Shown: piece after piece, positions 1 through 12,820 of the stretch
Numbering within the stretch: the first letter of the stretch is position 1
Layout: every line of letters starts with the position of its first letter
Assembly: GCF_003286085.1 (NCBI RefSeq)
Contig: NW_020825288.1
Coordinates: 13,082,001 to 13,146,000 of the forward strand
Direction: 5' to 3'
Length of the DNA stretch: 64,000 nucleotides
DNA from: Drosophila persimilis
Taxonomy: Eukaryota > Arthropoda > Insecta > Diptera > Drosophilidae
Translations under genes and position numbers: made by a program
The notes under the pieces: generated by a model
What the model saw: the letters and a program-made list of their open reading frames with translations, nothing else
Database searches by the model: none
What the model was told of the DNA's origin: nothing

Positions 1-3000
1 GAATGAACGAGATGGTGAGCACTTCGAGGGCCTCCTTACACATGCTAAAGTCCTGGCTGTCCGGCACGATCACCTCGTCCTCAAAATCGCAGCCGTTGCT
101 GCTGCCCAAGGCCTGCAGATTGCCGCAGGAGGAGGCCCAGGCCAGTTGCACCACCGCCTTAATGGTGGAGATGTCCGGACAGGACCACTGCAGCGTGGAG
201 CTGAAGAGCGCGCGGCAGCGTTCGCCCTCCTGGCTGGCGGAGAGCATCTCCCGGGCCAACATCACCGCCAGCTTGGCCGAAATGGCCCGCAGCGTGCCCT
301 GCGAACTATTCGGGGTGCTCGAAAAGTTCTGCTTCAGTATGTCCACCTGGGAGCGGGCTCCATTATCATAGTCGCAGATCATCGGCTCGTCGCCCACGCG
401 CGACAGCACGCTCCCGACAATGTAGAGGAACAGTTTGGCCAGCCGCAACACGCACTGGAAGGAGGCGCGCTTCGTGTGCATATCGGCGTTGGGCAGAAAG
501 TTGTTCTTGGTCAGCAGCTCCAGCACAAAGTGGGCGCACCCCGAGTGCATCCAGGCGGACTGCACCTGCAGCGCCGACTCTCCCAGCGGCTCCAGGGCGG
601 GTATCAGCAGGCCATGCAGCACACTAAGGTTGTAGAGCACTTGGGCGGGCGTCGGATGTAGGAACATCTGTTCGGGGGTGCAGCTCTCCTGCTGGAAAGA
701 TGCCCCCGTGAAAAGGCTGTCGTATGCAGATCAATCTTTGAGCACTTACCCCTTCAGTCTCGCCTGCCGTCTCATCTGCCGCCTCCCCGTCCTTGGCGAC
801 TGCCTTCTCTTGTGCTGCCTTGGGCACGCGACACATCAGCTGTAGCTGCCGCATGGTCTGCCTGTCGCAGGGCAGCAGATGCAGCAGCACCTTGGCACTG
901 TCCCGCAGGCGACCGTGCTCCAGCTCGCTTCCCAGTTGATAGAGCTTCAGAAAGAACTCCGTGTACTGATAGTTCTGGGAGATAATCACCCCGGGCAGGG
1001 TGCTCTCAGACTCCACGCGCTGCATGTCGGGGCAGGGCCGTGGCGGGGAGCCGGTACTCGAGTCGCTGGAGGAGTCCGGGCTGCTGGCGAGGCCAGAGCC
1101 CACGGGCGTGAGTTTGGCGGTGAGGATCATCTTGTCGCGTATTGTGTACTGGTAGAGGGGATTGATCTCGTCGGAGACCTCGATCATCTCCCCGTTAGTG
1201 TAGAACAGATCCACCTTGATGTTGGTGGTGGAGGTGCCCTTGATGCGCTTCAGTAGATTCCGCTTGAAGGCCGCCACCGTCTCGTTGCTGTGCGTCACAA
1301 TCTCGAGGTCGTCAATGGGTCGTCCGGGATTCTGGAACCGGATGTAGAGACTAGTGTTCTTGCCACGCGTCACGCGACTGAGGGGCAGGTGGATGCGATC
1401 GCCGCTGAACGAGCGATCGCATTCCTTAATGTACTCCTGCAGCACCTTGATGATGCGGCACATCTTCTCCGCCTCGATGAACCGCATCTTTGTGTCCTTC
1501 GAGTCGTTCGAGTTGTCCGCCTGGTTGTTGGGGTCGTCCGCTTCCTCCTGCAGCTGCGTGTTGCCCAGGATCACAATGTTGCCATAGTGGGTGCGCAGAC
1601 GCGAGCAGCACTCGCCGATGAACATCTCGTGGAACTCGGAAATGTTCTCCAACAGTCGGGGCCCCAGGGCGGTGGACACTTCCTTCAGGAGATCGATTGC
1701 TTTGCTGGCAATCTCCTCACCGCCGGTGGTTATCACGCGCCACAGATAGTCCTTGCCAATGAGATCCTCGTTGTCCAGTATATAGCCCCGATGGATGGCC
1801 TTCAGCTTGTCCTCCTTCGAGTTGACGGCCTTGAAGAACCGCTCGAAGCACTTGATGCCGCTCTCCGTGAGCAGATGCGGGTCCAGCTGCAGGATGTTGT
1901 TCTCGAAGAAGTCCTTGTTGATGCCCGGATCAAGGTCCGGCTCCTCGCCCATCAGTTTACCGAACCAGCGGAAACACTCCTCGCGATCCGACGGAAACAC
2001 CGCGCTCACCGCCAGACAGTGCCAGATCTGTTTCGCCTGATCGGCGCACAGCCAGAGCTGCCCGTCCTTCAGCAGGAACTTGAGAAACTCGAGGCGCTCG
2101 GAGATCTGCGCCTGATGAGGAAACCTATTGTCGATCAGTATCGCGGCGGGCTCCAGGCCAGGTGTCTCGGCCACCAGCTGGCGCACCTTCTCCATGTAGG
2201 CGGTGAGGCTGTTGGTGACCAGGATGACCAAAGAGTAGTCGTTCTGCAGACGCTCGATCACCTGCTGGCGGTTGGTGGACGTCTGCGTGCGCGGCGCATG
2301 ATTGGGCGTCGTGTCGTACAGGCAACAGATGTCACGGATCAGCCGCAGGGCGGGCAGCACCCACGAATCGCCGGCCTTTAGCTCGCCCACGCACTTGTCC
2401 AGCCAAATGGTTTTCTGGGCGTCGCGCTCCTGCGAGCAGCTGTAGTCGAGGATCTTGACGTGCGCCCCCAAGGCCTGGTCGAGCACCTCCGGCGGCACCT
2501 CCTTGCTGTGGGCCAGCGTCCAGAACAGCTTGAGTACCTTCTGGGCCATCACACCGTTCTTATCGTCCTCGGCCAAGCGCCGGATAAGCTCCAGCAGACG
2601 CTCTCGCTGACGCTTGTTGGCCGTCGTCATGCTGGCCTGCAAAAAAAAAAAAAAACGCACACAGAATAATAAATGCGAATCCCGTTTGATATTTCGCTTG
2701 AGTCTCACCTGAAACGCCTCGAAGAGATGATCCAGCTGTTCGGGCGTGAAGTCCCAGGCCAGTTTGGCCAACAGATCGTGCACGTTCTTTACGATGGCCT
2801 CGTGCTTGCCCGCCTGGGCACGCCACACGGCATCCAGATCGTCCAGCGTTAGGGCCTGCTCTTTGATCAGGAAGCGTATGATTTTCTCCAGCTTTTCGAC
2901 ATACTGCGGCTGATGCAGCGAGTCTTTGAGTACGATGCCCAGCACATCGGATGCCTTGATCCACTGGGCCATGCGCTCCGCCGTCAGCCAGTCCATATCG

Positions 3001-5208
3001 TCCTCGGGCAGGGAGTGTGGCAGTGGTTGAGAGCGATGCGAGTAGTAGGCCACCGAGGACAGAACCTTGTTGATCTCGTTCAGGGCATTCATTTTGCCAT
3101 TGAAGCTGGAGACCTGCAGCAGGCGAAGGATCATCTTCAGGCGGAACATCTCCAGGTCGCGTATCAGGTCCTCCTGGCCGGACAGGCGGCTCGCCAGGAA
3201 ACGCGCAGACTTTACAATGCCATTAATGTAGTCGTTGCGTCCCTCGGGCTTCACCTCGCGCTTCAGTTCCTCGTCGGTGAAGCTGTCGAGCAGATCGAGG
3301 ACCACATTCCAAGTGGGCATAAAGTACTTGGCAATGGTGGCGGGCGTGAGGAGCTCGTGACACTGGCCAAACGGCCGCAAAAGGCTGTGTATCACCGCCA
3401 GAGTCAAACGATTGTCCTGTCCGCCCTCCTCGCCGCCCTCGCTGGAGGAGGATCCGCCACTCTTGATGGACGGTACCTTATTTTGGTTACGCTTCAACAG
3501 CTCCAGACCCTTGTTGAATCGCTCAAGCAGATTGTCGAAGCCACCCAGCTGTCCGAAGCGATTTATGAGATCCACAAGCCAGCCGCGTGCACTCTTTGGC
3601 TCTGGCGGCGGCCTCGCGTACATCTTGTTGCTGTCCAGCTGTCCCCAGATGCAGTCGGGCGTCGCAAAGCATTCCGGCTGGCGGGCCGCATTGAACGCAT
3701 TGAACTTATTCTCCGGATCGAAGACAATGGCCAGCAGATCGAGCAGGTAGGGATTGTCACGCACCATGTGTATGGCAATGAGATGCAACAGCTTGCCGCA
3801 GGACACCAGGATGCAATGATGGATGTTGTACTTCCACGAGTTGACAGCCTCATCCGTTAAGATCTTTGCAAACGAAGTGCTCAGACCATTCCGATAGAAC
3901 TCCACACACGGCTCGCAGTCGTGATCCACGCCTGAGAATCGAACGAAAATCGAGAGTGTATTATCGATTAAAGAGTCCCCTTGTCCACCTCGCATGTGAG
4001 ACGTGACTTACCGGCTAGGGTCAGCTCAATGGCAGCGTTTAGGAGCACCTCTAGTTCCTGCTCGGGCAGAACGGGCACCACCCATCGGGGATTGGATATC
4101 TTTTGGGTCAGCGATCGCAGTTTGGTTGTGGGAAACGATGATATCAGCTTCTCTGGTGGCCTGGAGAGAGAGACAACAAACAAACGATGTGTGTGAGAGT
4201 GTGTGTGAGAGCGTGTGAGTGTGTTAGAGATCGAGGGAGGCTAATCAACAAAAGACAGCTGATAAGATTGAATATCTCTCGAAACGAACGATTCGAGCAG
4301 TTTAAAAATAGTTTCTGACTATCGTAATGGAAAAGTAGAGGCTTTTCTTTTTGCACAAACACAATTATTGTTGTTCTTTGCCCCTTGCTTATGATTCGCA
4401 AGCGCCGAGACGAGTTCTGCGAACACGACCGGAAACATTTGTTTGCTTTGGAAGGTGTTTGTTTTGATCGGATGACGACAATAAGGGACATGCCGTTTAG
4501 CATTCAGCTATTAATTGCCTCGCGAAAGCACGCTTTAATGAATTTATTATTCACAGGGTTTTTTGGAGCGGACCCAACCCTCGACAAATAGCATATGCAC
4601 AAGGGGGATGGGTTGGGTTATGCTGCGCAAAAGTAAACAGAGAACGGGGCCTCAAGGGCGGGGGGGAATGGGAAGGGCCCAAATGGCAAATACGCGAAAG
4701 ACTTCTGCTCTAATTAAGTGCAATAAACTACGCACTAAACCTCTTCTCGCTCGTTCGTTCATTCGATGTTCCTTCCTTTTCCCGCTAATTGGGAGCAATC
4801 ATGCGAAGCTCCTCCGGACACGCCCACTTACACTATTGTAACGATGCTGTCCACACTGCTGACCGACGACGATCCGACCACATTGTCAGCGTCTGCACTT
4901 GTGCTGGCCGGCGTTTGCTCCTGATTGTTGCCGCCACCGCCGCCGCTGCTGCTGCTGGTGGTGTCTATGCCACCTCCGGCAGAGCTTCCTCCCCCAGCAC
5001 TGCTTCCCGCACTGCTCGGCATGCTCGATGTCGATGTCGTGACTGTGACAGTCCCTGAGCCAGCGCTAGTGACAGTTCCCGTTCCAGCTCCTCCTGTTGT
5101 CCCCATTCCCGACATGGAACTCTGAGCCGGACTCGTGGTGGTTGTGGCTGTTGTAGTTGCGCTGCTGGTCGGCTGTCCAGTGGTTTGCCTGCGCGTATCG
5201 AACGTCAT
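1..5208 (-). CDS. faf: Fat facets, USP9X-type ubiquitin-specific protease (5' part of the gene)
   Basis: Large deubiquitinase; in flies it removes ubiquitin from Liquid facets/epsin and limits eye photoreceptor recruitment. Five coding exons are visible on the minus strand: 5208-4832, 4160-4012, 3931-2709, 2636-750 and 691-1 (continuing outside). All joins keep frame and use GT/AG ends, giving about 1442 residues. The start at 5208 opens [12 protein letters not shown], followed by a Ser/Thr/Gly-rich low-complexity stretch to about residue 125. After that comes the conserved helical region typical of USP9X ([16 protein letters not shown], then [19 protein letters not shown]). The fly protein is about 2.7 thousand residues, so the catalytic Cys and His boxes lie left of the window. 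The 72-bp intron 2637-2708 has a 15-nt A tract (T tract in the sense strand) and no in-frame stop. Identity rests on near-continuous agreement with the fly protein I know. Confidence 0.97.
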
Positions 5209-7202
5209 TGTGGTTGTTCTTGAAGCGTTGTGGCTGCCTTAGCAGCGCCTTCGTTGCCGTCGTCGTGGGTGGGGTGGACGTGTAACGGGGTTGAGTGGAG
5301 GGGAACTGGGGATAGCTCTAGTCCTAGTGGTGTGATTGTAATCCTACTGCAGTCTGCACTGGGCGGCTATTTGGCTTTTGATTGGCTATGGCAGTCCTGG
5401 GTTCTGGTTCTGGTTCCGTTTCCTTTTCTGTGTTGCCTGTTGTCTGGTTAGCTATTTGAGGCACTGTTGGTCGAGACAATTTGGGGCGACTCCCGGGATC
5501 GGTCCCGGCTGCGGGCGGATGGGCTCGTCTTTCCTTATTGTCCTGCTCCAATAAGAGCTATTGCCCCGTGCACGCTCGTGTTCGTGTGGTTTGCACTGCT
5601 TTTCGCGGCGCGTTGCGTTTAGTTTACATATTCCTTCACAGCAGCGGTCACAATTTGCAAAAATCTATAAACTGCAACGAAGTAAGAAAAAAGAAGAAAG
5701 AAGCAAATAAATACAGGCGCACAAGGGAGACCGAAAAAGCACACACGCACACAAGAAACACACACATGCAATCAACACTCGCGCACGCACCAGCGTGTAT
5801 GTGTATATGTGCACATGGATGTTATGGATGTGTGTGTGTGTGTGAGTGCAGTGTGTATGTATGGGTAGCAACTTGGCACGAGAGCCTTTTGGGTTGGAAT
5901 ATGAAAAATCAATATTATTTAATAGACGGGAGCGAGGAGCGAGCAGCAAGCGCCAAATAATGCTCCAAAAGCACACAAATAATGCTCTCCCTCTCTATAG
6001 GCTTCTCGCTGGCTTCGTCGGTGTCGGTGTCGGTCGCTCACCGCTCAGTCACACACACTCACGCAACGCCGAATCAGCCGCTGCGGAAATGTGTACGGGT
6101 GTGTGAGTGAATTTAATTTTATGTTGTTTTTGTTTTACGCTGCTCTCCCTCTTCACCCTCTCTTCCTCTCTAGTTCTTATTTATTTATTGTTTTTTTGTG
6201 TGTTTTTAGGCAAACAAAGAACATTTTTTCTCCCGAAAATTACATCACGTCGCTGTCCTATTCCACACTCCCTACCCGCACACTCCCCTCCACGTACACT
6301 ACACCACTCTCACCCGGCTACATCCTTATGAGGAATGTCGGTCGGTGGGTGGGGGGTGGTGAAAATAACTACGCATAAAGATTTCGCAAGTTTTCGTACC
6401 CCTCGGCCGCACCATTTTTTTGTTGGTTCTAGGCTCCGGGACAACTGTGCAAAGATACAAAATAAAATTAATATGTTCCGCTGCCCATCGTACAGACGAT
6501 GGTGGGGGTTGCTGGTGGCAGAACGTTGCTGGGGCGGAGGCACCATAGAGAGAGATTTAGGAGATCAGGACACTGACGCGAATCACTAAAGGATATGTGG
6601 CAGAGCGGCTTTCGATTGTTTTTCAGTCGTTTTACGTTTTTCGTTTTTCACATTCACAATATACACACACAGGCCAGGCCACATATTTATTTGCGAATCG
6701 AGCGAGCGAACAGGCACACAACTCACCCATTTTTCCTATCCACCCAAAAAAATTATCACTTTGCGTCCTAATCGTTACTACTCTTGCACAATTCGAGCGT
6801 GTATATCTTACAGTTAAATTTGGGTTTTAAAATTTCATAGTGCACACTCGAAATGTTTAGAAACTATTTTTCGCGAATTTTTTTCTGGCCTCTAAGCTTA
6901 CAGATCAGCCGGCCAATAGACAAAATGGCGTCTGCTTTGGTGTTGTTTTATTCGAGAGTACTTGCCAGTGCTCTGGATGTGCTTGGCGTTAGTTGAAGGG
7001 CTGCTCCTCCCGCAATTAGTTTAATTGCATTGCAAGTGCAATATTTCGTTAGATTAGTGTATTTTATTTATTTTCTTTGCTAGAGTTGTGCAGTTCAGGT
7101 CTGAACTAGTTTGAACTGAACAAGTTCAATTAGTGCTTTTCAGCAGTGTTGCCGCCTCGCAGTAAGCTCTTCGATTTGCGTTTATCGAACTAGTACCAGA
7201 AG
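5209..7202. other. faf upstream region / presumed 5' UTR, no other gene seen
   Basis: No convincing coding region on either strand. It holds GT/CA-rich tracts (around 5740-5860 and 6045-6110), T-rich runs, and short chance ORFs without protein-like composition. The faf transcription start must lie here or just beyond, but I cannot place it. A short plus-strand ORF starts at the ATG near 6925 and ends after about two dozen codons. Confidence 0.6.
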
Positions 7203-7857
7203 CAGGGTGACCGTTATGGTATTTTTAGTACTTTTCTGTATTTTTTTTAGGTCAAAATTGAACGGTATTTCAGTATATAATGGTATATTTTGTCAATCTC
7301 ATCTATCTATTAAATTTTATTTTCAACGGTATACGGAAATCCAATAAAAGCAAGTATTTAAAATAGGCCAGTCAAGTAGAAAAATTATTCATCAATCGTA
7401 AAAAACTATGTGGGAATAGTTTAATGTTCTATATAGCTAATAATATTCGACGGAATATAAAAATCGAGGAATAGTTTCCAATCCTTGACAGAGAACGATT
7501 AACCTATTATAAGCCAATGGGGTGTTTCGATTTGTCACCGAAAATAATGAAAATTTAAAAATTTTTAACGCAGTTTAGGTGAAAGATATAGTGTTTTTTT
7601 TTAAGTTCAGAGGAAAGATGGCATGAATCTACATAAAGAACTTACAATCGTTAATATTTTTCGCCATTTACCTCAAGTAGTTGAACTATTTAAGTATAGG
7701 GGGCTTAAGTGGGCTGTATATTGTTTTTCACTATTGTTGTTGAGGGCAAATACAAAACCAATCGCCGTAGCAAGTATTTAATAAGCCAGTAGAAAATTGA
7801 TTCATTAATCGGATACAATTATATGAGCAGGGCTGAGAGATCTATCTAGCTTATTCC
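7203..7857 (+). repeat. Dispersed AT-rich repeat, copy A (abuts the JAMP start)
   Basis: Begins with CAGGGTGACCG at 7203-7213, a one-mismatch reverse Motif 1 core. It contains two copies of the family's internal block, with phrases such as GCCAGTCAAGTAGAAAA, ATTCATCAATCG and AATATTCGACGGAATAT (first copy about 7330-7470, second about 7765-7850). The same phrases recur near 12630, 19080, 19960, 27340, 27530, 30090 and 37220. The right end is truncated and merges into the JAMP 5' leader. Confidence 0.75.
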
Positions 7858-7887
7858 AATCTAACTAAATGGCCGTGGTTCTATAAA

Positions 7888-9106
7888 ATGTACGACGCTT
7901 TGGAACGATGCCCGGGCGCTTACTGTGGGCGGTCCTATAATAATGATAATGACACTTGGAGCAACTGCGGTGTCTGTCCCAGAGGATCCCGGGTATGTTT
8001 TCCATCTCGTAGCGCTGAGATTCCTGGAGTTATTTGATCTTTCTTCCCTTTTCAGGTGAACGAGAGCTATGCCTGTTCGCCATGTCGCGACGAATTGAGT
8101 ACATATTCGTGGCTCTATCTGGGCTTTATGACGATGCTGCCGCTCATGATGCACTGCTTCTTCATTGACATGGACGCCAAGGACCGCAAGTGAGCACAGC
8201 AGACCATTAAGGATGTGCCTTTGCTGAAGCTTTAATCCATGGCAATTTCAGGTTTTCGCGGAAGCAGCTAATCTTAACAGCCAGCGCGTTTGTAGAAATA
8301 GCTCTATCTGCCATTTTGGCCACATTGTTCATGGAGCCTATGTGGGAGCTCCGATTGTACGCGTGCGAGGTGCGGAAGCTCACCGACTGGTACACACTGT
8401 TCTACAATCCCAGTCCCAACTACGAGGCCCGCGTCTATTGCACTCAAGAGGCTGTCTATCCGCTGTATGTACACAATCTGTAAAAGCTATATACAAACAT
8501 TCTATATATGTACCGTTTCATCGTGCAGGCAAACTATTGTGCTGGTATTTTACTTTCTGTGTCTGGTGACAATGTTTCTTATACGGCCCGCAGTCTGCAA
8601 ACTTTTGGATGTGAGGGGCAAAAGCAAGGCGCCCATTTATTCCGCGCTCTACTTCCTACCTTTGCTCACCTTTGTCCATGCCCTGGGCTGTGGCCTGATT
8701 TGTGAGTGCATAGATTGAGAGAAGAAAACCAGACTAAATATCATTGTCTTACAGACTACTCCTTTCCGTATCTTAGCGTGGCCATTTCTATGGTGGCCAA
8801 TGCCATACACTATTCCCTCAAACTGGACCAAACCCTTAAGGCACTCGTCTGCTCCTCAGTATGGGAATTGAAGAATGTGGTCATCATATGTAAGCAAGAG
8901 AAGCGGTACTCAGAGTGAGACTATTGAAATTTTCCATTTATATTGTACTTGCAGCTGTCCATTGGCTTTTGTTGGCTTATGGGATATCTTCGCTCAACTA
9001 TCACTATGCATTCCTGTGTCTTGTGCCGTTTCCAACGCTGTTCTACATCCTGACTGTGCGTTTCACCGATCCTGGCGAGTTCCGGGAGCTGGAGTCGAGA
9101 ATTTGA
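7888..9106 (+). CDS. JAMP-like (JNK1/MAPK8-associated membrane protein)
   Basis: Multi-pass ER membrane protein; in mammals JAMP binds proteasomes and ERAD components and promotes clearance of misfolded proteins. Six exons: 7888-7992, 8056-8189, 8252-8464, 8529-8701, 8755-8889 and 8955-9106. All have GT/AG introns of 53 to 65 bp and consistent phase, giving 303 residues against about 311 in human. The Cys-rich N-terminus (CPGAYCG, then CGVCPRGSR and YACSPC) is the family's luminal signature. It is followed by about seven hydrophobic segments. The motif LTDWYTLFYNPSPNYE and the C-terminal FSHWLL-like/AYGISS region match the mammalian protein. The ATG at 7888 is preferred over 7869, which opens a five-codon uORF. 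Neighbour sip3 acts in the same ERAD pathway and converges with it. Confidence 0.93.
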
Positions 9107-9806
9107 TGCGGCAACGTACAAATGCAGATCTTTCACACCCGCGGGACCACCAGACGGTCGACTGTTGTTATCTATGTATAGTATGTAGTGCGTGTGCTCG
9201 TGTGCGTGTCATTTAATTTATTTTTGCACTTAGCATGTACGTAATTAGTAGTTATAGTATATATTTATCTGTATTGTAACGCCATCATCGATTCACGTTT
9301 CGTTTTAATTATATTTCACATTAATTATACACATATAGTAATATTAAATACAAATCATCAGTTTTCCCATCTCTAAAATAGTTTTTACACAATATATATT
9401 GGCTACATATTGAATTTTGGACACCGCGCCGCGCTACAATAAGATCTAGTCCAATATATCCTTCCTTCTCCTTCCACAACTGACTGCGGGGGTAGGGGTA
9501 GGATTTTGGGGGTGTTTGGGGGGCATCATAGTCGTCGTAGTCATTATATTTATATTTCAAAATCGCAAGCCATACAAAATAACAGAGTCAAACAGGTTCC
9601 AAGGAAGAAGAGCACACAGAAAAGGGCAGAGCGGACAAAAAACCAAATCAATATATCCCATCCGATAGAATATAAAATAAGTTTCTTTTTGGTGGATGGC
9701 ATTGGATGCAGACTGGAGGTGCTGTGATCTGATCTGGATGTCGTCGCTGCTGCTGCTGCTCGCTGCTGTTGCTGTTCATTTTGAGTTCAGTTCCCCTGGG
9801 AATCCT
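9107..9806. other. Convergent 3' ends of JAMP and sip3
   Basis: AT-rich intergenic DNA between the stop codon of JAMP (9106) and that of sip3 (9807). It presumably holds both 3' UTRs and their polyadenylation sites. No coding region or RNA gene recognised. Confidence 0.6.
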
Positions 9807-12109
9807 CTATTCAGATGTAGTCTTTTCGCTGCCGTTTGCCGTTTTGTTGTTATCCTGCAAGAACTTCAAGCGCCGCTCTCGCAGCTCATTTAATTTGGAG
9901 GAGTTGTCAGCGACCTCTGCCTCGGAATTCCCTAGGCTCTGGGTCTTTGTGGCCGTGGAGGGTACATCATCCTCGTCTGCGCCCAAATCCTCAATAGTCA
10001 CTCTCTCTGCACCATTGCCAGCAGCGACTACGGCCACTCCTGATCCCAGCCCAGCAGCAGTCTTAAGCTGGCGAGCCTCTTCCTGCTGGTTCCTAGCTGC
10101 CGCCGAGGTACTGGGCATGTCATACACTGAAGGAGAAGCCGACTCGGCAGCTGAAGCAGCAGTCTCAGCTGCAGCAGCAGGACTTTCTGTTGCATCACCT
10201 GTCGCTGGAGGTGCAGCTGGGGTGGATGTTGAGGGCCCTGCAGCTAGCTGCAAGCGTGCCGTCAGAGTCTGGTACTGGTTCATCATGATCCCCACCGAAT
10301 CCAGCATTAGATTTATGTTCCCCAGCAACTAAAACAAGAGTGCGTTAATTCCAATGGAGCATATGGCAAGACAGTCAGACAGCTTACCTTGAGACGCTGC
10401 TCGATATGCTTGCGCTGGTCTCCCTCCATGGCGCGCAGCTCATCATCGCTGAATCTGGATAGATCCTGGGGCATGGGCGGCGGCGGTAGTGGTGGTGGAG
10501 TGAAGTAGGCAAAGTGTGGCGGCATCATGAATGGCGATAGCATGGGCATGGGTGGAATCGGCGGTCGAGGTATGCCAAGGTTGGGCAATCCATTCGGCAA
10601 GCGATCTAAGGGAGACGTTTTTTTTAGCGAATCTAACGAGGTGGAGGGCAGGCGCAACTCAAATACTCACTGGCTTCGGCGAACAGTTCCGAGAAAGTTG
10701 CAGCTCCGTTCACTCCTGGCCTCCTGGCTCGTCCCATATTGCCATCGAGATCGAGCGCAGCGGCCGCAGCTGCAGCCGCAGCAGCAGCCACAGCATTAGG
10801 ATCATCGTTTCCTGCAGGCTGTACGCCGCCAGCTCCTGCAGCAGCGTTTGCCCCGGCTGCACCAGCACCAGCAGCATCGTCGGCTGCTCGGGGCATGGCC
10901 ACAGAGTTGACGGCCGGTGTGCGCAAAATGTTCAGACGACATGTGGGACATGTCTGCTGGCGCTGGAACCAAGAGCGCAGGCAGGTGGTGTGAAAGATGT
11001 GGCCACAGGGCAGCTTCTTGGAGTGATTGACCATGTCCTCGCGACAGATAATGCAAATGTTGTCGGACAGGCGCAGCTCCTCGGGCGTGGCATCCGGATA
11101 CAGTGTGTTCATGTTGCGAATGGCCCGGCGGGACATGATCACATCGTTAAGAGCCTTTCGGAAATTTCGTATGGTGAAGAACATGGGCCGGAAAACGAAC
11201 ATCGGCAGGGCATAGATCTTGGCCATGATAACCACGAACAGCAGATAGAGCACAACTTTGATGAGGCCAATCACCAGCTCCGTGTACAGCAGGAAAACTG
11301 CCTTGTTCTCCCAGGGCGTGTCCGTGCGCATCTCCGCCGCATGCAGCACATATTTAATGGTCGTGCTGGCGATGACCGTCAGGAGGATCGCGTACTCAAA
11401 GCCAAAGACCAGCTGCACTGTGGGCCCCCGCACCAGGGTTGAATTGTAGGCGTGTATGAGCAGCAGATAGTCGAGAATACCAAGCATGGTCAACAGGCTG
11501 CCGACGCGTATGTGAAACAGCCAACCGAGTACTGGGGAGCGCTCCATCTGAAAGCGAATCGAAATTAGAGGGAGTTAAAGGTATCCTTTGATTAGAAATT
11601 GAACTTACATAGTCAACGCGCTCCTCGGCCAGCCAATGGAATGATTTGAGAAACAGTAGCACCGTAAACAGGGCCACAAATTGAGGATTGAAGTCATCTC
11701 GGAACACGGTGAACGCCAAACAGGTCTCGGTGAGTGCATACCAGAATCGCTCCAGCAAATGCTCGAACTCGGCAGCACGCAGGGTTCCCAGGAATATCTG
11801 CAAAATAAATAATTTAATTTATTAGGACTGATAGTTGCGCCCCTCCCAACCCCCCATCGCAGCACTCACCTTGCGCAGCAGTTTACCGAACATAAAAACA
11901 ATCACAAAGAACTGGATGTAAATCACCTGAAATGGATGGAGACTTGAGAACGGAGAACTGGCGGATAAGGGAGCTTTACTCACTGCCATGGATGCATTGG
12001 ATTTGGTGATGTAGACCACAGCGGGATAGAACTGCTGCTTCTGAAAATATGCATTGCCAATTACGGCGCTGGTCAGCGCCATGCAGACCGATGATATTAG
12101 CAGCTGCAT
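9807..12109 (-). CDS. sip3: Sip3 / Hrd1 (synoviolin) ER-associated E3 ubiquitin ligase
   Basis: Core E3 ligase and retrotranslocation channel of ER-associated degradation. Six exons on the minus strand: 12109-11984, 11926-11870, 11797-11609, 11547-10671, 10605-10388 and 10328-9807, giving 662 residues. The N-terminal half has the Hrd1 multi-span membrane region with conserved blocks YFQKQQFYPAVVY, AEFEHLLERFWYALTETC and QLVFGFEYAILLT. A RING-H2 finger follows at residues 289-327, with ligands C289, C292, C305, H307, H310, C313, C324 and C327 and the signature RSWFQRQQTCPTCR. The C-terminal third is Pro- and Ala-rich, low complexity, as in other fly Hrd1 proteins. The start aligns with the N-terminus of human SYVN1. 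The upstream gap to the divergent DppIII gene contains repeat copy B with a Motif 1-like end facing this gene. Confidence 0.96.
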
Positions 12110-12502
12110 GTTCTTGCTGTTGGTCGCAAAGGCAGCCAGCTGGCTGATGGTTTCGAGGAAGATATTAATTTTGGCTGCCGCGGGTTATTGCTGCTTGGAT
12201 TTTTTGTTCCTATTCTACATGTATGGAGCTCTGGGCTCCCCTCCACTGTCTTTCGAGGGGCTGACTGCGTTCAGGCTGGTCACAGAGACTCGACTCGGTC
12301 ACAGGCACGACACGATTAAAAAGGTCTCTCTATTTGACGCTGGAATTTAGTTGGGTTTATTAGCCAAACGAACTGGGTTGCTTTGCCATCTAATTTTTCT
12401 ATTCTGGAATTGTGATTGGTTGTGCCTTAGTAAGCGTATTTATTTATATTTTTATTTTTAACTGATAATTACACGTACGTACCTACGAATCAGAGTTGTC
12501 AA

Positions 12503-12513
12503 CAGTGTGACCC
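12503..12513 (-). promoter_or_regulatory. Motif 1-like core promoter element facing sip3
   Basis: Reverse complement GGGTCACACTG, one mismatch at the first base to the Drosophila core-promoter Motif 1 consensus YGGTCACACTR (bound by M1BP). It lies 394 bp upstream of the sip3 ATG, with AATATACCG (reverse of a Motif 6-like unit) beside it. Function is inferred. Confidence 0.5.
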
Positions 12514-12820
12514 TCGGAAATATACCGAACATACGTCACAAATTTCGAAATATACTGACGAATTATTTGTATTCAAATTCCAGCATTGATATTCAATTGA
12601 ATATGGTACTGATAAGTTAGTTTTAAACCAGTCAAGTAGAAAATTGATTCATAATTCGGATACAATTATATAAGCAGGGCCAAATTTTCTATATAGCTGG
12701 TAATATTCCACGGAATATCAAAATCGAGGAATATATACGGTATTACGGTATATTTTTAAAATTATACGGTATATTTTGGTATATTTCTGATGGTCGGACG
12801 GTATATTAAAGATAAATCCG

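Noticed and set aside
1290-2381. Long plus-strand ORF of 363 codons
   Set aside because: Antisense shadow of the faf exon 4 coding sequence; rich in Leu/Arg/His/Val as expected from reading the opposite strand.
2913-3860. Plus-strand ORF of 315 codons
   Set aside because: Antisense shadow of faf exon 3.
6925-7000. Short plus-strand ORF starting ATGGCGTCTGC
   Set aside because: Only about two dozen codons, no family resemblance, and inside the presumed faf upstream region.
10531-11442. Plus-strand ORF of 303 codons opposite sip3
   Set aside because: Antisense shadow of the sip3 RING exon; no domain character.
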